DNA of 64,000 nucleotides from Bidens hawaiensis (lineage: Eukaryota > Streptophyta > Magnoliopsida > Asterales > Asteraceae): the NCBI GenBank assembly GCA_021521415.1, contig JAIQDT010005497.1:62001-126000 (forward strand), in the 5' to 3' direction. A program made the position numbers and the translations under genes. Every line of letters begins with the position of its first letter. The stretch's first letter is position 1. Below, one piece after another: positions 47,572 through 61,800 of this stretch. Under the pieces are notes generated by a model, which searched no databases, was not told the origin of the DNA, and saw nothing but the letters and a program-made list of their open reading frames with translations.

Positions 47572-50500
47572 ATGGCCAGTACGAGTGGAACGAAAGACGG
47601 AGGTCAGGTTAGGACAAGGACTAGGATGTTGAGGAATTCGGGGTTGATTGATCCGTATGCTGCGCACGACAGTGAGGTTGTGCCAAGTACGCTTTCTGCG
47701 GTTGCTCCTATCCTTCGGGCTGCGAATGAGGTCGAGAAGGATAACCCCAGGGTTGCTTATTTGTGTATGTTATTACACTTATTTATTTCACAACTTTAAC
47801 TTGAATATTATTCATCTACAGTTTTTGGATGAAACCGAGAAAAAAACCGAAATTTTGGTTTTTAAAGAAAGTTGTTTAGTATGGGGTTGTTTGGTTTTGG
47901 GCTGAAACCGAACAAAATACCGATATTTTGGTTTTTGAGTTTTTGAAGAAAAGTGTTAAGTATGGGTTTGTTCGGTTTTGCCATTTGGGTTTGAAAATTT
48001 TGGGGCGAAAAAAATAAAGAAAAAGTTGGCTAAAACTGAACCAAACACCGGAATTTTGGTTTTTGAGTTTTTTGTAGTTTTTGAAAACTGTTCAGTTTCA
48101 GTTTCTTCAGTTTTGCTATTTGGGCTTGAAAATTTTGGGCCGGAAAAAAAAAGTTGTCTTAAACCGAAATATTGGTTTTTCGGTTTTTGAAAACAATTAG
48201 GTTTCGGTTTGTTTGGTTTTGCCATTCGGACTTGAAAATTCTGGGCGGAAAAAAATGGCCTTTAACCGAAACTTTCATTTTTGAGTTTTTGAGAACCATC
48301 AAGTTTCGGTTTGTTCGGTTTTTCCATTCGGGCTTGAAAATTCTGGGCTGAAAAAGAAGGTTGCCTTAAACCGAAATTTTGGTTTTTGGCCTTTTGAAAA
48401 CCGTCAACTTTCGGTTTCCAAATTTGTTTGGCTTTGCCATTTGGGCTGGAAAATTTTGGGCTAAAAAAAAAGTTGGCTAAAACCGAACCAAAAGCCAAGA
48501 TTTTCGTGTTTTAAGTTTTTGAAAACCGTCCAGTTTTGCCATTTTGGGCTTGTAAAATTTTTTTGGGGGAGGGGCGGAAGTGGCTAAAAATCAAGAAATT
48601 GGGCCTGATTATTTTTGTTAGTTAATTAATTAATTATACATTTGGGCTTAAATATTTGTGTTTAACTGTATATTTAATAAGCAAATATTACTTAAATCAA
48701 AATAAACAATTTTTTTTGGTTTTAATAACACGAGTTAAGAGGATGAATATACTTGTCTAATAACACAAAAAACTGAACCAAAGTTCGGTTTTTGCGAAAA
48801 CATTAAACCAAAGCATCGTTTTTTTTTGTTACGGTTCTGTTATTTCTGTTTGTTTTTTTTCAGTTTCGGATAACTTTTTCCGGTTTCATACATACCCCTA
48901 TATACAGTTCTAGTGTTCCTATCTTAAAATGTGTTGAATAATGATTTTCATTTGAATTTGGATAATAGTTCATGAACTTTACTGACTTCAAACTTTTGAT
49001 TCTTTGTCAAGTTATAAGAAACACAGAGCATTCACAATAGAAAGATACTGAAATTGTTATATATATAATCTTATCATTTAGAAGATGAATAATAATCCTG
49101 CAAGCTAGCAGTTGGTGTTAAGTGCAATGTATGACTCTGCACATAATGTAATCAAGATGTTTGACTTTGTTGACTTAGGCCGGTTTCATGCATTTGAGAA
49201 GGCGCATAGGATGGACCCGAAATCTACTAGACGTGGTGTTCGCCAATTCAAGACCTACTTGCTGCATAGACTTCAAAAGGTACATAGATTTGGTTTAATA
49301 ATTCATTTTATGTTCATAATAAGAGTATGATGACATTACTTTCATTTTATATATTCATCATGGAAATCTCGATTGTTTTCGTTTTGCAGGAAGAAGTAGA
49401 GACGAAACCTCGATTAGCAAAAAGCGATCCTAAAGAAATCCAGCTGTACTACCAAAATTTCTACGAGAAAAATATCATACAGGGTCAATCTACAAAGAAA
49501 CCGTGCGTCTTTTGTTCATGATTAACACCCTTTCAGTATATATATTTTTTATTATTCTAACTTTTATTATCGTTAAAAGTGAGGAGATGGCTAAGATGTT
49601 ACAGATTGCGGCGGTCTTATATGATGTATTGAATACGGTGGTGGTACATAAGGAAAAAGTCGAACCCGAGGTATAACTGAGCTAACACACACATGTCTTG
49701 TATTCGAGGTGGCAATATGGGTGGGTTGTGGTCAAAGCGGTCCACTTTTTGAATGGGTCAAACGGGCCGGGCCGGGCCTGGCTGGTTATACATTTATTAA
49801 ACAAGGTGACAATATGGGTGGGTTGTGGTCAAAGTGGTCCACTTTTTGTATGGGTCAAACGGGCCGGGACGGGCCTGGCTGGTTATACATATATTAAACA
49901 AGGTGACAGTATGGGTGGGTTGTGGTCAAAGTGGTCCACTTTTTGTATGGGTCAAACGGTCCTGGCCTGGCTGGTTATGATTACAAGAACAATATTATTA
50001 TTTATTACAATAAATACTTAAAAAAATACATTTTTGCTCTTGTAGCTAACTTTTATGATTTGAAACATTTGAGGTAAAATATAATAAAACACAACCCAAA
50101 TCGACCCATCACGAGTAAACGGGTCGAAATTGCCACGTCTAAGTATAACTAACATTTATAATTTTAGTTATTATGGAATATTGCATACTAAAATATATTT
50201 GCAGACTCGAAGATATGCCAAACATGTTGAGAGAAATGAACAATATGCACACTATAACATTCTTCCTATATATGCGGTTGGGGTTAAACCGGCAATTATG
50301 AAGCTTCCTGAGGTTGTGTTTCGATCAATACAAATGCTTAATTTTCTTTTCCTTTATTTATTTATTTTTAAATTTTAGATTGAAGCGGCTCTGCAGTCTC
50401 TCCAAAATGTGGCTAATCTTCCACTGCTTAAAAATCCCATGGATAGTGACAGAACTGTTAACGATATACTCGAATGGCTAGCTTTAAAATTTGGATTTCA

Positions 50501-51134
50501 GGTAAATATTGTTCTTGTTCAAGCCAGCTTTTATAATTCTGTTTTACTTTAAATAATTTTGTTTCTGTCATATAATTACGTTCACAAATGAAGAAAGGAA
50601 ACGTTGCAAATCAACGAGAACATTTAACGTTGCTACTTGCAAATATCGATACAAGGTCCAAGAGTTTAAAAGATTGTAATGAGGTAAAGCAGCATATTAA
50701 ATATTAAAATACATCACAAGTTATTTAATTTGATTGCACTTATTAATTATCATTTTGCATATTATATAGTTGGATAGCCGAACGATACAAACGTTAATGG
50801 AAAAATTGTTCAAGAACTATAATGCATGGTGTGATTATTTGCACTGCACATCAAACCTCAAGTAAGTTATTCTCAGTATTTGAAACTTGTAGCTTTTATA
50901 TAATATTTTATAGTATACTTTATTGTTTTTATTTTTATTAAATAGGTTTGGACCTGATGCCGATAGGCAGCAGTTAGAGCTTCTATACATCGGGCTCTAT
51001 CTACTTATTTGGGGTGAAGCTTCAAATATCCGTTTCATGCCCGAATGTGTCAGCTATATTTTCCACAATGTATGTTTATTTATCTCAAAGTTAAGTTTGT
51101 GCACTTTCTGTTTTATTTAGATGGGAATATGAAG

Positions 51135-51227
<93 letters not shown>

Positions 51228-54200
51228 GGAAACATTGACTGTGAGATGCTACTCACCATATTTTGAATATTTAGATGGCAAATGAACTTCATGGAATTTT
51301 GTTCGGTAATGTGGAATCTGTTAGCGGGGCGACATATCAACCAGAAGCAGTTGAAGAAGAATTTTTTCTGAACAATGTTGTGGTGCCTATTTACGAGGTT
51401 ATGCATAAGGTAGTAAAAATTCTATTCCACGTTTATTTAAACATGTATATAAAATTTGGCGAGTTATTAAACATTGTGTTCTTACATGATGACAGGAAGC
51501 CATGAGAAACCGAGGCGGCAAAGCAAGCCATTCCTCTTGGAGAAACTATGATGACCTTAACGAATACTTTTGGTAACAAACCTCTATAACTGAACTAATA
51601 TATATATATATATATACATATTTTGTATTCACATTTAACATACTACTTAAAGTCAAATAATAAACATAAAAGAAAATGGGTCAAATGAGTAAAAATAATT
51701 ACACTGCTTGTATATATAATAACGCTACTTGATTCGCACAGTTAGCATGCTTTAATATCTCTCTTTACAGGTCAGACAAATGCTTTAAATTAGGGTGGCC
51801 AATGGACCGCGATTCTGACTTCTTTGTTAGCTCTGAATCTGATAAAAATTTGCAGGAAAACGAGGTATTAGTTCGACTTTACAGTTTCTAGTATTCTTTT
51901 ATTTCTATACTAGTATTTAACTGAAAAAGCTATATAAGCAAGCAGCCTTTTGTTTTATATGATTTCATTTTTTATTTTTATTTTTTTGCAGGAGGTCAAC
52001 CATGTGATATCTGAAAAGAGGAAACCTAAAACAAATTTTGTTGAAGTGCGAACGTTTCTGCACCTCTACAGGAGTTTCGATCGAATGTGGATGTTTCTTA
52101 TATTAGTTTTTCAGGTATATATGTTAGCATCATAATATTTTCTATTAATTTTTTTTAATCAGGACTAAATTTATATACACTTGCAGGCTATGCTTATTAT
52201 TGCATGGCATGGAGATGGATCAATTTTCGGAATTTTTGATGATGACGTCTTCGGGAGTATTCTGAGCATATTCATTACTTCATCCGTCCTTAACTTTTTC
52301 CAAGGTATTTTTATGAAATAGCTAATGAGTAAGGTGTTGTTTGTTTTTTCAAAGGTAAAATGTATGCAGTCTGCGGACCACATCTGCAGACATCTGTAAC
52401 CAAACCTCTACAGTCTGCATGAACAAGACTGTTTGTTTTTTAACGTCTGTAGACTGCTAAATTAAACTGAGACTACTAAAATAAACTGATGGTGGTGTAT
52501 AGACTGTGGTAGCTAATGAGTAAATTATGATTACAAAAACATTATTATTATTACAATAATAATCTTGATATTGAATAAAATGATTTAGAAGGTTATAGCA
52601 TGAAGAATACACTAACTTAACTTTTTGATTGTACGCATATGACTTGTTCAGTCGTTCACATGATCCATTTGTTAACTCTCTTTTACGGGCCTAATATTTG
52701 TTTTGGTCATTTATGTTTTGCAGCTTCTTTAGATGTGATTCTTAGCTACAATGCTTGGAGGAGCTTAAAAAACACTCAGATACTTCGTTATCTTCTCAAA
52801 CTTACATTTTCGGCATTTTGGGTAGTGATTCTTCCCATCGGTTATTCAGGATCGGTTAAGAATCCAACAGGAGTTGCAAAGTTCTTTAGTAATTTGGGAG
52901 GAAATCAAGGGGACCGGTCGCTTTATTACTATCTTGTTGCAATTTATTTGATGCCAAATGCATTGTCTGCCTTGCTATTTCTGCTACCACCTTTGAGGAG
53001 ATACATGGAGCGTTCTAATTCGCGTGTAATTGTTTTTATAATGTGGTGGGCCCAGGTACTTAACTTCCCTTTTTTTATAATATGTATCATCATCGTACTC
53101 AGTAAATCACACCAATAGCAAAGCTATGGTAGGGTCTGATTAATAGTTTTGCATCAAGCCTTGGACATAAGGCACATAGCACTCAACCATCGACCGATTG
53201 GTGCATGTACCCTTGTCTTTCGGCTATCAACGTCACCACATGATGCACGATTAACCTTCCGCCACTTTTAACGTTATTTTCACGAAATTAGTAAAATAAC
53301 GTCAAAATTATTGCAATTTCACTTTTGCCCCCCAAGGGCTCACGCATATATACATTATATGCGCACACCACAAGCAGGACGCCTAATATGTAACATATGA
53401 ATATATATTATAGGTGCATATAACTAAAAGCTATACTATTGCAATGACAATCTAGTTTCTGAGATAAAATGATTTAGGAGGTTCTATGCTTTTGAATCTA
53501 TTTTGGATGACTTTCGAAACGTTTCGGTTTTAACCAGTTATTATTATTATTACCCGTTTGTTATTGGAAAAATATAACCGGAATTGACTTCAAAGTTGTC
53601 AACTTTTTTCAGCCGAAGCTCTATGTTGGAAGAGGCATGCATGAAGACATGTTTTCCCTTTTGAAGTAAGAATGAAGAGTTAATAAATGTCTGCATATTT
53701 ATATATATATGCGTGTGTGCACATACTTAGTTTGCTTTTAAACGTATAACACTCGACATTTATAGGTACACGATGTATTGGATGCTGGTGTTAGTAAGCA
53801 AGTTTTCATTCAGCTACTATGTGGAGGTTATTCTTTTAGCATGACGTACTGTCTTTATAGGCATAATTACTTACGCTAATCGTTTTGACATTTATTAATA
53901 AGCTCATAAGCTCTAAGACTGTATATATGTAAGTAGTTTTTATGCTCATTTTTCATATATTGTTGATAGATATTGCCACTGGTTGCACCCACAAAAGAAA
54001 TTATGGACATGAAAATCAACATATACGAGTGGCACGAGTTCTTTCCGAATGGTAAATTTTTTAATCTCCTTTTTGTGATTTCCTATTTTATTAGAATTAT
54101 CCGGATTCGATTTTTTATTAATTTTGCAGTGTCTCATAATATTGGTGTTGTTATTGCTATTTGGGCTCCAATTGTCATGGTAAGTAACTAAGTATCCTTA

Positions 54201-55793
54201 GAAATACTTTTACTTGGATTTTACGCAACCGGTTAAAAAGTTAAGAGATATTTCTTCTTAAAGGTTTATTTCATGGATGCACAAATATGGTATGCGATAT
54301 ATGCCACCGTGATCGGTGGAATCTATGGTGCTTTCAGCCACTTGGGTGAGGTTAGTTTAGTACTTTCATTATGATTTCTATCAAGACTGGTAACTTGATA
54401 CATTCTTTATTATGTAACACAATAACTTTGACTTAATATCAACTTTCTGCCAATAATTGTTAGATTCGAACACTTGGGATGCTGCGGTCGCGGTTTTATT
54501 CAGTCCCTGAGGCTTTCTATGAACGCCTTGTACCAATGCAGACAGAAGAACTCAAAGAAGATCCCTCGGTATCCTCTACAATCTGTTTTCTTTTTAGTTT
54601 TTACCATAGTTATTAAAAGCCTTCGCTTCTTGCGCCTAGGCCCATTTTCCAGGCCTGGCCCAATATCTATGCTTCTAGTTCCTAGGCCCTCGCTTCTTGA
54701 AGGTGACAGCACCTCTACTTGCATTTATGACGGATCAAGAACAATAGTCATTTGAACCTTTACTATTTACTATTTTTTGACCTTTTGGTTTTTATGTTTT
54801 GAGCATTGTGTTATTCAAGTTTTGGAATTACATTTGAATCTCGACTCTTTTAGAGTATTTTGGTACTAATAGCCTTTTGTTTATTATATATGAAGAATAG
54901 TATAATTTTTCTAATACATAATATATTTTTATATTTTTATATTTAAGTGCGCTTTTTTTGTCTTAGGCCCTCATTTATTTTGTGCCTCTCGCCTAGGCCT
55001 CAGCAGGCCTGGCCCATGAGCCAGCTAAGTCAGGCCATTTCCGTGGGCCTCCACCTTTGTTAGGCCTCCAAAATATTGCAACTATATATTATATGTTTTT
55101 AAATGGGCTAAATAGGCCCAATTCTTTGCTTCTGAATTATGTAAGCCCGATTGATGGATGGAACTCAGAACTAGATTTCATATAAATATATTTACATACA
55201 AAGAAAACAAATTAACTCCGCTAACTATAAACTTAATAGTTTATTATTGCCGATCCCAAGCCCGGGTAATGGAGGAGGGTTTATATCAAATTGTTTTTTA
55301 AAAAAAGGCCTCAACATTTTAGTTCGCTTTAGGCCTCCAAGAACGTTGAGACGGCCCTGGCCCAGGCGAGGCCTATGCGCCTTAAGTGCGCCTAACGCCT
55401 TTGATAAGTATGGTCTTTACATTTTTACACTTTTCAACTTCTTTTTATTTTTTTCCCATTCTACTAATTTTAGTCTTACTTTGTCTTGATGAAATGGTAT
55501 TAGGAGGAGGATGATTCATTGGTAAGAAAGAACATAGCAAAATTTTTACAAGTGTGGAACGAGTTCATATATTCAATGCGAGAGGAGGATTTAATCAGCA
55601 ATGGGTTTAATCTAATTCTACCTCATGTCTTAACTAAGTTAATCTAATCAATGTGCATTGTTTTAATAATATGTTTTACTTATTAGTGAAAGAGATTTAC
55701 TCCTTGTACCATATACAACAAGTGTTGTCTCAGTTATCCAATGGCCTCCATTCCTGCTAGCAAGCAAGGTTTAACTCCTTTATATTTATATAA

Positions 55794-55834
<41 letters not shown>

Positions 55835-58800
55835 GTATTGACTCTTTTCTACTTAATATTAAGATCCCAATTGCATTAGACATGGCCAAAGTTTTTAAAG
55901 GAAAAGAAGATGCAGACCTCTTTAAAAAGATCAATAATGATGATTACATGTACTCAGCAATTATTGAGTGTTATCAAACACTTAAGGATATATTATTGGG
56001 TCTTCTTGATGACGAAGATAAGCGGTAGGCCCTATATTTATGCCACCTTTGTTATTACTAACGGAGTTGATGTTAGTCTGATGATTACGTGGCACGCCTA
56101 GTTGTCAATAAACATCTATGTGCCAGCATTATGTGGCAATAATCATCTGTTTCTTTTTAAGAAAATTGGTTTTAAATATTCACAGTTGACCATTTGTTTG
56201 ATGCTTACGTGGCATGGCTAGTTGTCAATAAACATCTATGTGCCAGCATTACGTGGCAATAATCATCTGTTTCTTTTTAAGAAAAATGGTTTTATATAAT
56301 CCCAACTATGCTGTATTGGCAAACAACAGTCCCAACTAAAGGTTAATTTTTTTTCCAATGGTCCGCTAGGTGTGCTACGCAAGCAATAGACTAACGGAGA
56401 CCATCCGTTAGTCGCAGACCGTTGGAAAAAAATACGCCTCCAGCCAAGTGTGAAGTTGGGACTGTTATTTGCCAATATGGCATCGTTAGGATTATTTAAA
56501 ATCAAATTTTATTATTATTTATAACTCATTTGTTATTGAACTTGTTACCTTGTAGGATCATACGTCATATATGCCGTATAATAGAAAATAGCATTCAGAA
56601 TCGGGTGTTTTTAAGTACATTTCGTATGAGTGGATTGCCTTCACTCAATGATAAGTTGGTGAAATTCTTAAGTCATCTGGTAATCCTTTTATTGTAATAA
56701 TTTTGTGAGTTATTATTATTATACTTGGTTTTTAACTCTCCATTGTGTGTTTTTTCAGTCTCAGCTAACTGATTATGATGACGTGGAGAGAAACGCGCCT
56801 GTAATCGTTAATGACCTTCAAAATCTTATGGAGGTTATTTTACAAGATGTTATGCTGAACGGTCGTGAGTAAGTTTCGACATGCATGCATATCACATGGA
56901 TTTTTATTTTTTTATCTCTGATATGTGGCATGTTGTTTATTATGTAACTTTCTACAATCAGTTTCACTTATACGATGAAATTTACGGGTTTTTTATTAGA
57001 TGGCTTGAAACATATCATAATAGTCGGGGCAATGACAGAAAGCAGAGATTTGACGTTATGAATATCCGACTCACTGAAATTAAGTCTTGGAAGGAGAAGG
57101 TATAATAACTACCTGTCATTTTTAGTTATATGGTATTTGTAATCATAATTGACACATTATCTGTATATGATTTTGAAAAATGGACAAATGTACCTTTCCG
57201 TTTCGACTTGCATACGAAATTTACAAATATACCCCTACAAACCTCTTAAATATCATACATGCCCAAACCAAAGATAACATATTATATAAATATATATATA
57301 TATAGGATTAACTATTTTGAAGTTGAGAACCATTTTAGACCACAAAAAAAAACACGAAAATAAAAAAAGTAAAAAAACCAAAATTTTTTATTTTTCATCC
57401 CGGTTTCATAAGAAAAATATAAAAAATTATCGGTTTAGCAAAATTATACATATATGTATAATACTTATTTTATAATCTTATACATGTTATTCTTTATACA
57501 CATATGTACACTTAAGATAATTGATAATGTATATATGTGTACATTATGTAAATCGACATTAAATAAAAATATACATATGTGTATAATAGAGGGTTTTTTT
57601 ATAAAACCATGATGAAAAATAAAAATATTTGGTTTTTTTACTTTTTAAAAATTTTCGTTTTATATTTTTTTAAAGAGGTTTCTTTGTGGCCCAAAGTGGT
57701 TCTCAAAATTCTCAATTTCAAAAAGTTCTACCCTATATATATATATATATATCCTTTAATAAATAAAATAGTTTATGATTTTACCATTTTAGTTTTATGT
57801 TTAATATTTTATCTGTGCATACAGGTAGAGAGGCTGCATTTGCTTCTCACTGTAAAGGAATCCGCAATTAACGTGCCAATGAATTTAGAGGCCCGCAGAC
57901 GAATCACTTTCTTCACAAACTCGTTGTATATGAAAATGCCAAATGCTCCAAAAGTTCATAACATGATGTCATTTAGGTCCGTAATCGGTGTCACATTATA
58001 TGTATTATGCAAGTAAACAGTTAAACTTGGTTACTTATAAATTATAATGTATACTCACATTTTATAAAAACAGTGTGCTGACTCCATATTATAAAGAAGA
58101 TGTTCTATATTCTGAAGAAGATCTTCATAAGGAAAACGAGGACGGAATTTCAACTTTGTTTTATCTTCAGAAGATATATCCAGGTGATTCTTGACCTCAT
58201 TTGACTGAATAACTAAAGGATTGTATTTAAAAAAAAAAAAAAATTACTGACTTTTACATGTAAATAAAATCAGATGAGTGGCAAAATTTCGAGGATCGGA
58301 TTAATGATCCAAAATTAGGAGCTACCGAAGAAGACAGACGAGAAGCAACACGCCATTGGGTTTCTTACAGAGGACAAACACTTTCGAGAACAGGTTTTGT
58401 CATATTTTGTTCACATGATTTGTTAAATTTATCGTCTCATTTTGAAAATTTATTTATATGATTATTTATTTTTCAGTTAGAGGGATGATGTACTACAAGC
58501 AAGCACTTGAACTTCAATGCTTCTTAGACTCTGCTGATGACACGGGTTAGTATAATCTAGTGGTGGCAAAATATGCGGGTCGGATGTGCTGGATAGCGGG
58601 TCAGGTTTTTTTTTATCTGAATTTTAAAGCACTAGGAACATGTTTCAGACAAAAAAAACCAACCCGGTTGACCTGTTTTTTTATCTAAATTTTAAAGCAC
58701 TAGGAACATGTTTCAGACAAAAAGAAACCAACCCGGTTGACCTGTCTTTTTTTATCTGAATTTTAAAGCACTAGGAACATGTTTCAGACAAAAAAAACCA

Positions 58801-61800
58801 ACCCGATTGACCCGTTTTTTTTAATCTGAATTTTAAAGCACTAGGAACATGTTTTAGACAAAAAAAAAACAAACCGATTGACCCGTTTTTTAATCTAAAT
58901 TTTAAAGCACTAGGAACATGTTTCAGACAAAAAAAAACCAACCCGATTGACCCGTTTTTTTTTTAATCTGAATTTTAAAGCACTAGGAACATGTTTTAGA
59001 CAAAAAAAAAACCAACCCGATCCGTTTCTTTTTTTTAATCTGGATTTTAAAGCACTAGGAACATGTTTCAGACCAAAAAAAACCAACCCGATTGACCCGT
59101 TTTTTATTTAATCTGAATTTTAAAGCACTAGGAACATGTTTTAGATAAAAAAAAAACCAACCCGATTGACCCATTTCTTTTTTTTAATCTGAATTTTAAA
59201 GCACTAGGAACATGTTTCAGACAAAAAAAAACAACCCGGTTCACCTTCTTTTTTTTTTTGTTATCTGAATTTTAAAACCTGTTTGACTTGATGTAAATAA
59301 ACTAACTGCTAATCTTTAAACTGCAGCAATATTTAACGGCTACCGAACAGTTGATATGAATAAACACAGGGCTCTCAAAGAACAAGCACAAGCACTAGTA
59401 GACTTGAAGTTTACATATGTTGTTTCCTGCCAGATTTACGGTGCTCAAAAGAAAGCAAGTCCCGGTAAAGATCAAAGTTGTTATGCTAACATACTTGATC
59501 TAATGCTTAAGTAAGTACTTTCACCTTTTTATTTATATTAACTTTTTATTGTTACTGGTTTTTGTATGTTATAACTAGACCTTGATCGATCGTTTGGTTG
59601 TTTCAGATATCCATCTTTACGCGTTGCATACATAGACGAGAGAGAGGATACCGGTAACGAGAAGGTTTACTACTCGGTTCTAGTCAAGGGTGGGGATAAA
59701 TTAGACGAGGTAACTAACTAACTAATTAACTAACTAACTGACTGACTGACTAACTATATATTATGGTATAAGTGATAAGTTTCTAATGAAGTAAAGTTTA
59801 ATAACTATATAAAATTTGTAATTTAGGAAATATATCGTATCAAGCTTCCCGGTCCACCTACCGAGATTGGTGAAGGAAAACCTGAAAATCAAAATCATGC
59901 AATTATTTTCACTCGTGGTGAGGCCCTGCAGACTATTGACATGAATCAGGTACCATCAAATGGGTCATTTTTTGTCGATTTTGGTTTAACACGGGTCAAA
60001 TGAGTTGAAAGTCACCCACGGTCGATTTTTTGCATAAACTGTTGTAAATTGTTTTATTCAAATTTCAGATTCTATTGCAATAATAACATCTGTAATGAAA
60101 TATGTTTTAAAGTAGGAAAAATGTTTTTGCAGGTTAAATATTTATGCGTCCAGAAACACTTATCGTTTCGACTCTACATGTTACTAAGTGTCTTTCATTA
60201 TATGTTTAGGATAATTACTTTGAGGAAGCTTTTAAAATGAGAAACGTTTTGGAAGAATTCTATAAAGATCATCGTGGCGAACGTAGACCAACTATACTCG
60301 GGCTGAGAGAACATATTTTTACTGGAAGGTTGGTGTGTTTACATACATATATATATAGGATGAGTATCATTACAGAACTGTTAAATTATTTAAGAACTTG
60401 AAGGAACCCTTGAAAACTAACATTTTTTATAAATTTTTTTGTATGTTAATGTTATTTGAGTGTAAATTTATCATTTTTTATATCTATATTTACCATAGTT
60501 ATCAAATGCGATAAGCGCTCGAAAGCGTTGAGGCTGGTCTAGCGCCCAGGCGATAAGCGCAAAAAAAGCGCCCGATTTAAAAAAAAGCGCACATTAAAAA
60601 ACAAAATTTTAATTAAAATAGAACACCTTAATAAGAAAGCATACATTCATTCTTAATAACAACCGAAATCCAAAACATGAAGTAGTACCAAGTACATCAT
60701 AATAATTAGAAAAAACCAAAAACCAAAACATAGAAAAACCAAAAACTAAAACAACTTAATCATCATCAAACTGAGAAGAAACCATTTGCTTAATCGAATA
60801 TTAAAGTTACATAAAATTATAAGAAATAAAGAACATAAAATGCAGAATAAAAAGAAAGAAATTCGAAAATAGGAAATTAAGAACAAAAAATTTATTAGTT
60901 TCTTGATTATTTTGTGTGCTATATAATTAATTATGAGAGTGGGAGGGGCACTCATGGGTATTATCCATGCACCGATCAATCACGCACTGCCATCTCATTT
61001 CTACCCTCTTGTACCCATAAATCACAATATCACTGGCGACACCTACCCACAAATACCCTAAAACATTTATATGTAATAATAATAATTAACACACATTTAT
61101 GTTATCCAACATTCATATATTTTTCATGGCAAAGGTTTGACATGAATTGTAATTTGGCAATCTACCCACATGGGTCGGGGTGGGTTTGCTTTGTGGGTTG
61201 GAACCCATGAAGCTTACCCTTGCATGTGACCCTTCCCCTCTGAAACCACTTAAATAGTTGAGTTTAAATGATATTTAATACACTTGGGAATGTTGGAACA
61301 GTTACTGCGCTTTAAATATCTAGGCATGCAACTCGCATTTAATGCGCCTGGCGCTTTAAATGCGCTTAAGCGCAAAAGGCGCACGCTTTTAATAACTATG
61401 ATATTTACGATTACAATTCTGAAAATTAGTTCTTATACATATCTATGTTTTTTTTAACACATATGTAAATTTGTAAGTACATAAATTTTACACATATGTA
61501 AACTTGTGATTGATATATGTAATCAAAAATTTATAAATAAAATATGATAAACTACTCTTAAATAATGTTAATATATAAAAAAAAATTAAAAAAATATTTG
61601 GTTGTTAAGAGTTCTTAACTTTTTTAGAGTGTATATATATATATGCGTGTGTGTGTGTCTGTGTGTGCGCGCGTATGTTTTTGTACTCAAGTCTCTTTGT
61701 TAATATGCAGTGTCTCATCACTCGCATGGTTCATGTCCAATCAAGAGACGAGTTTTGTGACAATTGGTCAAAGAATTTTGGCTGACCCTCTAAGGTATGA

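Noticed and set aside
51045..51227. Frame ending in a poly-tyrosine run
   Set aside because: It reads through a callose synthase exon into the TTA microsatellite of the next intron.
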